DNA of 64,000 nt, from assembly GCA_014529385.2 (NCBI GenBank), contig CM043942.1, positions 112,066,141 to 112,130,140 of the forward strand, written 5' to 3'. This document shows positions 53,228 to 63,511 of the stretch, piece by piece (position 1 is the first letter of the stretch; the number at the start of each line of letters is the position of its first letter). This DNA comes from Adiantum capillus-veneris (lineage: Eukaryota > Streptophyta > Polypodiopsida > Polypodiales > Pteridaceae). The notes beneath the pieces are model-generated. The model did not search any database. It worked only from the letters and a program-made list of their open reading frames with translations, and was not told where the DNA came from. A program made the position numbers and the translations under genes.

Positions 53228-56012
53228 CTCCCTTGCTGCTCAATTGGGACTGGGGAAACTACTAGCGCACAAGACAACAACAAATCAACAACCAAGCCCA
53301 ACAAAAGAAAGGGGCACCACCTAGTTATGGATGTGCGCTAGGATGCAAATAATATATAGCTAAACATGCAAAGAGAGGAATGAAAAATTACCACACAAAC
53401 ACACACCAAACACAATCCTTCATAATTGTAGGGATTTGGAAGAGATCAAGGTAGAGAGTACAAATCAACTTGAACAACTAGATCCTCGCCTACAAGATTA
53501 AATGCTTCCAAGCTTAGAAAATTTAGAGAAACAACACAACGCTTGATCTTCTTTCCACTATACCATCGTCTTAGGGTTGTGAGAGCCCTGTCACCGTATC
53601 ACCCTCTTACAATTAGTCCTAAGAAAACAATCCAACAAGCCCCTTAAAACCACAAAGCATGAAAGGATACAAATAATTTGAGGACAAATTCACTTAATAC
53701 AAGCCATTGAGCCAACTTGTCAAGTTGATTTTGGAGGGAAGAGACATAGTTGTTGTGCACAATTGCACCCCAAACTATCAATCTTATTTGTGAGCAATTG
53801 AAAGCTACAAATGCAATAGAGAGTAGGGCATCACTCAATTCCTCTCAATAGCCTAAAAGTATCTCTATACACATATGAGTATAATGTGATCAAGAGCTCT
53901 CAAAGATTACAATGTCCTCACACAACTATGGCTAGAGAGTGCTATGTTATGTGTGCAATGGTTTTTTTTTACAAAGAAGAGAAGGGCTCTATTTATAGGT
54001 TTTTGGAAGCCTCAATTAGGATTAAGTCTAATCAATTTCATTAAGAGAAATACGGTTTTTTTTTTTTGAATTTCAAACGAGAGTGGGTATCTCTTTTCCT
54101 TTGAGTCACATGAATGTGGGCTCAAGGAAAGAGAATAATTGAGGTTGAAAGACGAGAGGTTTAAGTAATTAACTTGGGAGTGCCTACTTAGTGGATAGTA
54201 GAGGGCACACATTTTACAACAACGTTATGATTAGTATTAGTAATCACTAAAAGTTAGTGGTACAATTTACAATGGGTAGAATGAGTTTAATGGTAAAAGG
54301 AGATGGTTAATGAAGTAAGAATCCTTGAGATGGTGAAGCCTTAAAGAAGCTTGTATTTACCTTGTGTAGATTGTCAAGAACGAGTGCCAATCTTCTTCTT
54401 CTTCTTCTTCTTCTTCTTCTTCTTCTTTACGTCTTCGTTGCTGATGTCAATCACCAATTATGAAAATGACGATTTGGTAACGAGATTACCAATTTTATAG
54501 AGGTTAAACATGGCCTACATGCTGACTTGTATGTACATAGAGAAGAGGTGAGATAAAATTATGATTTAGAGGTAATAGAGAGAGACATAGATATGGTGTT
54601 TATACATGTAGAGTTCATATGAGAACTAATGGGGGTGAGAGGGGAGGTTAGTGGTGAAGAGGGTGAAAGAAACCATGGAAGGTGTATGTTTGGGTGAAGG
54701 ATAAAGAGTAATGAGTGCGTGAGTGGAAGTGTGAATGAAAGTGAGAGAAGACTAGGGTGACTTGTGAGAAAAAGTGGGCAGCGTGGGGTCCACCATAAAA
54801 CTAATATCTCACTAATAGTAGCTCCAAAAATTATAAAAAAATTTGAGATAGTTATTCAGCTTGTGGGATACATTTTGCTAGTTGGTACTTCTTCATATTC
54901 CAAGTGGAGATAGGCCTCAAAAATATCACCAAAATGTTTGTTTTCCCCTCACTGCAAAAGTCTTCAGTGGCCCCCTCTTTGTTGAACTTGCACAATGCAT
55001 CCAAGAGTGAGGCCCTCCATGAGTCATATCATGATACAAAGCATCCAAGTTATCTTTAAACATGCATGGAGGAGGATCATTGGTGAACAAATAAATATAT
55101 CCATGAATAGACTAGTCTATGGACTATTCATAGACTTTAGCTTAATGAGCACATGGTGTTTGGATTATGAGTATAAAATAAAAAATATATTAAAGAATTA
55201 TGGATATGGAAAAAAATCTTGGAATCATATGATATGGTACCTCTTTTGTATTATTTTGGGTGAAAAAGAAAAAAGTATGCAAGTAAATGAAAATTATATA
55301 ATAAAAGTGACTAAGGGAGTAGAAACCGGTTTTTTGGTTTTCACAAGGGAGAGGATAGAAATGTGGGGGTGATTTGTATAAAAGAAGAAAATATTTATGA
55401 GATGAGAGAATGTACACATTGGTAATAAAAATATACTCTGGTGCAAGAGGATGAAAAGAGGCATACATAGGTGTAATATAAACACACGTATAGATGTAAA
55501 TATATACAAAAATTCAAAAATTATAAAAAATAGAAACAAAAACTTAGGTTTAGGTCCTTATAGGAGATGTATTATTTACACAAAAATGGACCATAATATT
55601 TTTTTATTAGCTAGATAAATTTTTAGAAAAAAAACTCTAACGCACACACATATATTTACTTGGTGGGTGCACTTTGTAATCATGTTAATGTATAACGTGA
55701 GTTTGAAAAGAGGGGTTTTAAAATGCAAAAATTTAGGCAATTTAACAGAGATACATTTAAAAAAAAAGAGTTTCATATTCAATTTTGAAATAAAAAACCT
55801 AAAATAAGAGATCATTTTATTTATTCAGACATGTTAAAAGAGGGGGTTTTTAAATACCCCACGAATGCACGTTATATAGGGGGTATTGAACAGTGAAACC
55901 CCCAAGACTATATACAATATAAGTGTAAAGATAGCCATAGTATTAAGGTGAATTTGATAGGGTGAGGTAGCTCACTATATGGCAATTTTGGATAGCCAAA
56001 AAATACCTATCA
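53228..56012 (-). repeat. 5' LTR of element B, containing a MITE
   Basis: Partner of 39131-42595. Minus-strand TATA box CCTATAAATAGAGC at 53986-53999. It includes a (CTT)n run at about 54393-54427. It ends TATCA at 56012, followed by PPR-coding sequence. It lacks the 928-bp foldback of the left LTR. Confidence 0.8.
55659..55906. mobile_element. 248-bp MITE in the right LTR of element B
   Basis: Present here and absent at the same site of the left LTR. The ends CTTGGTGGGTGCACTTTG and (inverted) CTTGGGGGTTTCACTGTT form imperfect terminal inverted repeats, and both have ATAACGTG further in. AT-rich, no ORF. Target duplication not clear. Confidence 0.65.
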
Positions 56013-56430
56013 CTGTCTAGGACACCCTCTCTTGGAGTGTGATGGCAGGATATGCCCAATAGGGGCAAGTCAAGAAGCTCTAGATATTTTCACAGGATGC
56101 AAAGTAAGGAAATCTCTCTAGATGCAATTACCTATGCTTACAGTTTGAAGGAATTTGACACTATAGAAGACATTGATATGGAAAAAAGAACTCACAATAG
56201 TGTTGTTAGTCAAGGACTCTTGAAAGAAAATCTCGTGCGTGATAATGCCTTGGTCTACATGTACGCCAAATCTGGTGTACTTCAAGAGGGAACAGAAAGT
56301 GCTTGAGGAGCTACCTGTTTAGGATGTTGTCAGTTGAACTTCATTGATTACACGATATGTTGTACAGAGGCAAGTCCATGAAGCTTTGGCCTATTTTCAA
56401 TGGAGGCAAAGAGTTTGAAGGAGGAACAAT
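56013..56430 (+). pseudogene. PPR pseudogene, right part
   Basis: It begins DTLSWSVMAGYAQ (stop) GQVKKL. Another frame gives FHRMQSKEISLDAITYAYSL, then EKRTHNSVVSQGLLKENLVR and DNALVYMYAKSGV. After a frameshift come QKVLEELPV (stop) DVVS, then RQVHEALAYFQ. These are PLS-type PPR motifs in correct order, about 2.5 repeats. In plants such proteins bind organellar RNA. The LTR of element B abuts the first motif, so the insertion split the locus. Confidence 0.75.
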
Positions 56431-57695
56431 CATTATTCGCATTGGGCTCCTCCTTGCTTAGCACATGTTTACAAGATTTTCCATGTCGACACAATGGTTA
56501 GATCCATAGTAAGCTCTCTTCTCTTCATAGACTTCCTTCCCTCGTCCACAATAAGCCCCCCAAAGTGCAAAAAAATTCCCCTTTTGTAGAGGGTCACTGC
56601 CTCTTTGGTATATTTACTCTAACTCTTACATGTGTTATCCTTGCCTTGATAGGTTTTATCTTGAATACGGCCCTCTTTTTTTGGACATATCCTTTTCTCT
56701 CTCTCACTTGGATACATGGGGGTGGGGGGGTGGGACAACGATGTCACCGTCGTTGCTTTGTTGCAAGATTTCCCTAAAAAAACAATGAGCACGGAAACCA
56801 CCACTTCATAGTGCCCTGTATGTACCACTTTGTGCACCGCCCACCTTACCGCTCCGCTGTCATCCGCCAAAACCATCCCATGGCTTCTCTGCACCACCAA
56901 GAGTTTCTCTAACATAATGCCCACAACGGAACCTCCATAGCGAAGAGAGCCCAAACTTCCATTCTCCACCTTGCTACCCCATAATATGCCATGCTCCACA
57001 TGATATACCCTTTGCTTCTCATTCAAGCTCCCGCATGTGGGCTAAATATCCTACCACATGGTGATCCATTGTTGTACCATGGCACGTTCATAATGAGAAA
57101 TTAAAATATCTACCTCACTCTCAATGCTTTGGTTATGTGGGACCAAATACTATGATGTACATAGTGTAATATATGCGGAAATAGATGCCACCGTTGCAAT
57201 CATGTACATACCTTGCCAGGAAGGCAAGGCCGTACACGTGGCACTATGGCATGCCTTTTCACATAAAATTTTCATCTTTTACTTTAGAAATGTACAAATG
57301 TCAAGTATTTCGAAGTGGCACGCTCATTTTGCCTAGAAAGTTCAATGCGGTCGATCTTGGCAAAAAATAGCAGGTTTTGTATGCAGGTGTAAAAGACGTG
57401 TTCAAAGTGCTTACCAAGTGGAAAATTGAGGTTCGACATGCAATTTGATTCCAATGGGATTTTTCCCAGCTCGTTTGGGCATTTTACATATAAAAAGGGG
57501 TATTTTTGGGCAAAAAATGGCTAAAAATGACCATAAAATGGTCAGAATAACCCAAAAATAGCCACAAATGGCTCAAAATGCCACCTCAATGATGGTTGCA
57601 TTGCTACTCAAGCTGAGAAGGAAGTTTTAGATCCAAGAATGAGCTTATTTGGGCATATAATCAAGGAGATACATCCATTCCATTACAAGGTGCTA
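56431..57695. other. Unassigned non-coding stretch
   Basis: No recognised gene. Contains a G-rich run near 56718 and short ORFs without motifs. Confidence 0.4.
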
Positions 57696-57900
57696 AGTTG
57701 CATTGTACGTTATACGGTGTACGTATAATACGCCTTAACCGAGCGTATTATACGACACCCATTTTTATTCGTCCGTATTATACAGTGCCACATCAGCAAA
57801 AACACTGTATCGTATAATTTCTCAGCAATTCGATTGAAATATTATTACGATCGAGATATTAGTTCAATCGAAATATTAATTAGATCGAAATAAATTTGTT
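57696..57900. repeat. Cluster of short inverted repeats (CGTATAATACG)
   Basis: CGTATAATACG and CGTATTATACG face each other across 11 bp near 57720-57753, and related words recur to 57810. AATCGAAATATTA-like words follow to 57890. It could be the terminal region of the downstream hAT element (inference). Confidence 0.45.
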
Positions 57901-58089
57901 TATATACGCTGAAACAGATTGTTTTGCTCATTCCATTGATCTCTCTTTCCTCATCTCACTTATAGGTGAACCTTACAAAACGAAGAAAAATCTAAAAATG
58001 TTAGTTTAAATATGCATATTTTTTCTAGTGAAAATTAAGAGCTTGTATATATTTATTTTTATAGGCTTTGGAGTTTTGAGCTACCTGCT

Positions 58090-58625
58090 CTGTGTGAAGT
58101 ATATCTTACACTGAGAGGTAAGTTAAGTAAGATAGTTAATGATTACTTGCCTTGTGTAGAGGAAACTCACACTTGGAGGTGATTCAAGGTAGTTAAAGTT
58201 AGCGGTTATTTTCTTTGTATTGAACTATGTTCACACTTAGAAGTAAGTTTAGTTAAATAGTTAAAATTAAGAGTTACTTGTTGTGTGTTGAACTATGTTC
58301 ACACATGGAAGTAACTTACGTTATTTTATCTAATGATTGACTGTCATGTGTAAAGTAATACTCACACTACAGACAATTCAGGTAGATTAAATACTAATCT
58401 CTCTCTTTGTGTAGAGGTATTCTCACACCTAGAAGAGATTTACATAGTAGTGAATTTTGATTGCTTGCCACCTGTAGAATTACACTCACACTTGGAGGCA
58501 ATTTAGATAGGTCTTTTAAAGATATCTTGCTTGTGTAGAGTTTACTCACACTTGGAAGTTATTGAGATAGATTAAGCGATTTATTTATCATGATTCATGT
58601 TAAAGTAAAAGCTCACACTTAAATA
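58090..58625. repeat. About 63-bp diverged tandem repeats, nine copies
   Basis: Core word CTCACACTTGGAAGT (variants) at about 58105, 58167, 58229, 58299, 58362, 58420, 58485, 58545 and 58611, with TTGTGTAGAG upstream in most units. It lies directly upstream of the hAT transposase CDS. hAT elements often carry subterminal repeats that bind transposase, but these are longer than usual. Confidence 0.7.
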
Positions 58626-58746
58626 ATTATTTTTGGTATTTATAATTTAAAGAAGTTGAAAACGTTGATGAATAGAGTAATGTAAATGGTATCAGAGTTT
58701 GATTTTAAATATGCATTTAGTAACTAGTTTTTGTTTGAGTTTGCAG

Positions 58747-59752
58747 ATCTGAAGAAGATGGTGAAAGGATACGAGTGGAACTACGTAGATGAATTGGTAA
58801 GTGGGAAGAATACATCAAAGCTGAGGTGTAAGACCTGTGGCCATAATTTTAGTGGAATTGCTCACAGGATAAAAGAACATGTTTTCAAAATCCCTGGAAA
58901 CGTGTTAGCTTGCAAATACCCTCCAAGAGGTATTGCTGAAAAATTTCCCAAGTGGGCGCTCAAGGCAAAGAGAATTCTTGAGGGCAAAAAAAAGGGAGGT
59001 CCCAAAATGATGGCTCCATCTATGCCTAGGGACATTGAGATGACGCTCGAGAATGATCAAAACCCTCACTCGACCCCTACTACAGGTCAAGGAACAAGTC
59101 AAGGAGGGTGCCATTCATCCTTTGTTGGGAATTGTAGCTCTAATCCTACCGGAAGCTCAACTGCTAACATAAGCCGAAGTGAAGCATGGACTAGAGGAGA
59201 ATTTGCACTAAGTGATCCTACTTTGCAACAGGCATTTGGGAAGCAATGCCTGCTTGAACTCCATCTTAAGTGGACTCAAGCATTTGTTGCAGGTGGAATT
59301 CCTTTTAATGTCATTCGAAATCCTATCTTCAAAGATGCTTTAATAAGCACGGTGAAGAAGGGTTTTGTGGTTCCTGATTATAATAAGATGCGTATAGAAT
59401 ATTTAGATAAAGTAAAAACAACATCAGAGAATATTTTACAACGCACAACTCTTGATTTTGTGCCAACGTATGGATGCACAATTGCTCTAGATGGTTGGAC
59501 AAATTTCCAAAAGAAACCATTGATTAATGTGATGTTGATTTGTCCAAGAGGTGTCATCTTTCTTGAAGCGATCGACTAGTGGATATCTTGCTGGTGTTTA
59601 TGAGCATTCGATTAGAAGTGTAGGTGGACCTAAATATGTGACATCCATTGTCACAGATATTTCATCTCACTACAAAGCAGCTGGAAAAGCAATAAAAGCA
59701 AAGTATCCAGAGATTACATGGGTTCCATGTGCTGCTCACACTTTGAATTTGT
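58747..59752 (+). pseudogene. hAT-family transposase (BED zinc finger plus DUF659-like), interrupted
   Basis: GAGTTTGCAG before 58747 is a plausible splice acceptor, and a start codon is at 58758. Near 58815-58885 a BED-type finger reads LRCKTCGHNFSGIAHRIKEH (C-x2-C...H-x3-H). The core has YGCTIALDGWTNFQKKPLIN and VMLICPRGVIFLEAID, then after a frameshift at about 59570 YVTSIVTDISSHYKAAGKAI and WVPCAAHTLNLLL. The D-G-W-T and V-T-D blocks are typical of plant hAT transposases. Copia E is inserted right after the LNLLL codons, so the rest lies beyond the window. Confidence 0.85.
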
Positions 59753-59836
59753 TGTTAGGAAATGAGATGTAGCTAAATAGATAATTGAGTAGATTACTTA
59801 ATGGCGAGAGACAGATTTACATACACAAGATTATAG

Positions 59837-59887
<51 letters not shown>

Positions 59888-60513
59888 CACGATATACGTG
59901 GTTCACCCAATGTGGGCTACGTCCACGGGAAAGTAGCCACTCAATGGCTTTAGTACTTCAAAACAAGAAGTAGTTTACAAAGGGATTATACCCTTAATGG
60001 AGCTCCCGCCTTGCTTCACTCTCACCACCTCACACACACCTTGTTGCATCAACTTTACACTATGAAATGTGTGTAGAAATGGCCTCCTTTTATAGGCCAA
60101 AAGGGCTCCCCTCTCTCATGAGAGGCAGCCATGTGTAGCCTCCCTTGTGTAGATAAGTCCAAATCGGACCCTTCAATCCGCCCATGTGTGGCATCCCTTG
60201 AGAAGACAAGTCTGCTTTTGAATTCAGCCACTGGCCACCGGCCATTGACTTACGACCACCGGCCACCGACCATTAACTACCGACCAACCGACGGTTGTTG
60301 TTCGACCACTTTTCGGTCGCCGTCCGACCATAATATTTCGGTGAGGGAAAAGAATTGCCCTAAAGTTGCCCCTGATTTTTCTTCGTGAAAATTTTGGTTT
60401 CTGGCGAGTGATTTTCCTTCACACACAATGGCTTCTCCTCATAATGGGGGCCTTACAAATGTGCGCTTTTACCACAGAAAATTACAAGGGTAAATCAAGC
60501 TCCATACTTAACA
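59753..60513 (-). repeat. 3' LTR of copia E
   Basis: Plus-strand ends TGTTAGGAAATGAG and CATACTTAACA. Contains an (AG)n run (59839-59882) longer than in the right LTR, and minus-strand TATA box GCCTATAAAAGG at 60083-60098. The GGCCACCGG-rich part at 60220-60320 is an irregular short repeat. Confidence 0.9.
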
Positions 60514-60524
60514 ATCTCTCACTT
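60514..60524 (-). promoter_or_regulatory. Polypurine tract of copia E
   Basis: Minus strand AAGTGAGAGAT immediately before LTR start TGTTAAGTATGG. Confidence 0.65.
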
Positions 60525-60573
60525 GGAGACTGATCTCCAAACCAAACCTGTGACTGCTTTCCATTCTGGCTTC

Positions 60574-61440
60574 TTATCCTTGAATGCCGATTGAAGATGA
60601 GCAAAAGCTCAACTTCTCCTTGTTGACCACCTTTGTAAACATGTCTGCAGGATTTTCACTTGTATGCACCTTTCCTAGCTTTAGCTGTCCCTCTCCCAAA
60701 AGAGTGCGTATGAAGTGATATCTCACCTCAATGTTCTTTTTCCTTGAATGAAAGGTTGAGTTCCTCGCAAGATGGATAGCGCTTTGGCTATCACTGTACA
60801 AGACACAATTGTCTTCTTTGAATCCATGCTCTTCTAAGAATATGTGAAGCCACAAAATTTCTTTGCTTGCCTCCGTCATTGCTACATACTCTGCTTCCGT
60901 GGTAGAAAGTGAAACCACTTTCTACAGCTTTGAAGCCCAGCTTATTGTTGTGCCTCCAATCGTGAACACATAGCTAGTAGTGCTCCTTTGAGTATCTTTG
61001 TCACTTGCCATATCTGTATCGGCATACCCTTCTAGAAAAATATCAGTTCCTCCAAAATAAAAAGCATTTGTTGTTGTCCCTTTTAGATACCTAAGTATCC
61101 ACTTCACAGCTTGCTAATGCTCTTTACCTGGGTTTTCCATGAACTTACTCACAACTGCATGTGCAATGTCTGGCCTTGTCCAGACCATAGCATACATTAG
61201 AGAACCTACCGCTGCAGCATATGGAACTTTAGACATATAGGTTGTCTCCTCTTGTGTCTTTGGACACATATCCTTCGTTAGTTTAAAATGACCAGGCAAA
61301 GGTGTAGAAACTGGTTTTGCATTTTGCATTGCAAACCTTTCTAGTACCTTCTTGATGTAATCTTCTTGAGATAGCTTTATTGTCTTCTTCGTCCTGTCCC
61401 TTGATATTTTCATACCAAGTATCCTCTTTACAACACCTAA
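60574..61440 (-). pseudogene. RT C-terminal end and RNase H of copia E
   Basis: From the right: KDLGVVKRILGMKISRDRTK, LSQEDYIKKVLERFAMQ, then VGSLMYAMVWTRPDIAHAVV, GYADTDMASDKDTQRSTTSY, LSTTEAEYVAMTEASKEILW and NIEVRYHFIRTLL, ending NPADMFTKVVNK. The RNase H acidic residues (YADTD, TEAEY, YSDSQSA) are kept. The catalytic YVDD and all RT upstream are missing. There are stops at about 60920 and 61112. Confidence 0.9.
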
Positions 61441-61990
61441 ATCTTTTTGGAATTTGCATCTAGCTTTGATCTTAGGCTTCTATCTATGTGCATGAAAGCC
61501 TCACACCCAAACACTTTGAGAAATGCATAATTCACCGGTTTACCTGTCCATGCCTCTTCTGGAACTCCCCCATCCAATGCCGTTGAGGGTGACCGATTGA
61601 TTAAGTACACAGACGTACTTACAGCTTCCGCCCAAAGCTCAAGCGGTAGGTCTGCATGTATCCGCATGCTTCGTGCTTGCTCCATGATTGTCTTGTTCCT
61701 TTTAGAAATCCCATTTTGTTGAGGTGTCCTTGGGGTTTCTTTGCCTCCGAATGCCATTGCTAGCACAAAAGCTTTCAAAAGCTTGGCTGCAATATTCGCC
61801 TCCATTGTCCGGATCTGAGGCATTTAACCTTGGTACCTTTTTCATTCTCCACAAAGGCTTTCCATCTTTAAAATATGGAAAATACATCAGATTTATTCTT
61901 CATGACATAAACCCATGTTTTTCTAGTCGCATCGTCTATAAATGTTACATAGTACAATGAGCCACCAAGTGATGGTGTACTTGCAGGACC
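61441..61990 (-). pseudogene. Integrase of copia E, C-terminally deleted
   Basis: The first Asp lies in [17 protein letters not shown] (61955-61995). The second is in the frame-shifted DNGGEYCSQAFESF (about 61790). Then TPQQNGISKRNKTIMEQ follows, where the catalytic Glu of N-G-x-x-E-R is Lys. It continues LINRSPSTALDGGVPEEAWT and FGCEAFMHIDRSLRSKLDAN, and is then fused to the RT remnant at about 61441. A TAA and two frameshifts break it further. Confidence 0.87.
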
Positions 61991-63438
61991 CCAAACATCA
62001 GAATGAACCAACTCAAGTTTTTATTTTTTCTTTCATTTCCTAATTTTGGAAATTTTACCCTCTTTTGTTTACCATAAACACAATCTTCACAGAACTCTAA
62101 GTGCCATTCTTTCAAACCTGGTAGAAGCTTCTTTGTTTGAAGGATTTGCATTCCTTTGGCACTCATATGCCCAAGCCAGTAGTGCCACACCGCACTGTCA
62201 ACTTCTATACTTGTTGCACTAGCTGAAGGTTGCGTGCTAATAGTACACAAGTAAAGTGTACCGACTTTTTCTCCCTTGGCAACCACCAAAGATCCCTTTG
62301 AGATCTTCCACCGTTTGTTTCCAAATGCAATGTTGTGACCTTCATCGTCCAATTGTCCTGTAGAGATCAAATTTTTGCGAAGAGAAGGAACATGCCTAAC
62401 ATCTTTAAGCTTCCAGTCATTTTCTTTAGGAGTTTTGACAAAAACTGTACCTTTGCCGACAATCTCACAAGCTTCATCATCTCCCAAGTATACATATCCA
62501 AAATTAACTTTGGGGTAATCTTGGAAATGTTTCTTGTGTGGTGTCGCATGGAATGAAGCCACGAAATCTACTATCCATGAATTAGATACATTGTCTAATG
62601 AGAGAATTAGAGCATCTTGCTCTACTTTACCTGCCACATTGGCCTGTGATGTTGGCTTCTTGTCTTGAGACTCTGTCTCCTTCTTCTTCTTGGACCAGCA
62701 ATCCTTCTTGACGTGGCCCTTCTTGCTGCAGTTCCAACATTTCAGAACTGACTTTGTGCGTGACTTGCTCCGCCTTGAGCGATCACGACCCTTTTGGTTT
62801 TTGAACCTCTCCTTAGGCATTCCTCTTGTTTCTACTGATAGTGCAGCACTTGATGATTCTCCTCTGCTTCTCCTTCGTATTTCCTCGCTTAGGAGAATGC
62901 CCACAACATCATCAAACTTAAGAGTATTTGTGCTAGAAATAGAATTACTTACAGCCATCACAAGGCTGTCCCAACTATCCGGTAGAGATGATAGTATAAG
63001 GAGAGCTCGCACTTCATCATCGAAATTTATTTTCACTGATCGAATTTGACCTATGTTTGTGTTAAAGTCATTTAGGTGTTCTGCAACTGAACCATTCTCT
63101 GCCATCTTTAGATTGAACAAACACTTCATAAGAAATACCTTATTGGATGCCAATGGTTTCTCGTAGAAGTCGTCAAGTGACTTCATCAAGTCCTCCTTAG
63201 TCTTCATCTCTGAAACATTGAAGGCCACCGTTGACGCTAAGCTTAACCGGATTGTTCCCAATGCCTTTCGATCAAGGACAATCCATGCTTCATCTGCCAT
63301 CATTGCGGGCTTCTTTGCAAGACCGCCTAGTGGCAAATAGAGGTCCTTCTAGTAGAGATAGTCTTCAATCTGCATCTTCCAATGTTGGTAGTCTTTGCCG
63401 TTGAACTTCTCAATCTTGAGCTTCCCTTCCTCCGCCAT
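61990..63438 (-). pseudogene. Gag, protease and GAG-pre-integrase of copia E
   Basis: The ATG at 63438 starts MAEEGKLKIEKFNGKDYQHW. A TAG at 63349-63351 interrupts, and then a 463-residue frame runs on. Gag: DDFYEKPLASNKVFLMKCLF and LNDFNTNIGQIRSVKINFDD. Zinc knuckle: CWNCSKKGHVKKDC (perfect). Protease: WIVDFVASFHATPHKKHF, where D-S-G-A has become D-F-V-A. GAG-pre: VWHYWLGHMSAKGM with FCEDCVYGKQ (H-H-C-C). The frame shifts out just at the start of integrase. Confidence 0.9.
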
Positions 63439-63498
63439 AACTCCCACTAAATTCAAGGAATCCTTTCCTTGAGATAATTTAGCTACGAGCAAACCTTT

Positions 63499-63509
63499 CT
63501 CTGATACCA
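63499..63509 (-). promoter_or_regulatory. Primer-binding site of copia E
   Basis: Minus strand TGGTATCAGAG, two bases from the LTR; exact initiator tRNA-Met type. Confidence 0.88.
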
Positions 63510-63511
63510 GT

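Larger units (their letters stand above)
39131..56012 (-). mobile_element. Ty3/gypsy element B (Tat-like) with about 2.5-kb LTRs, minus strand, nested insertions
   Basis: Two long direct repeats (39131-42595 and 53228-56012) flank a minus-strand internal region. From the right it contains a leader ORF, gag, RT thumb/RNase H, second RNase H, integrase and a polypurine tract. Both LTRs end CTATCA on the plus strand. The left LTR carries a 928-bp foldback element and the right a 248-bp MITE; without them both are about 2.5 kb. The protease and most of RT are absent, and an unidentified segment lies there. Copia element C is inserted in the gag region. The flanks belong to one PPR pseudogene. Confidence 0.8.

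Noticed and set aside
55190-55539. Phe/Tyr-rich ORFs in the right LTR of element B as membrane proteins
   Set aside because: They are reverse readings of AT-rich LTR sequence and are not conserved in the other LTR.
57719-57753. CGTATAATACG hairpin as a terminator or regulatory hairpin
   Set aside because: Eukaryotic context, and related words recur nearby, so it fits better as transposon subterminal sequence.
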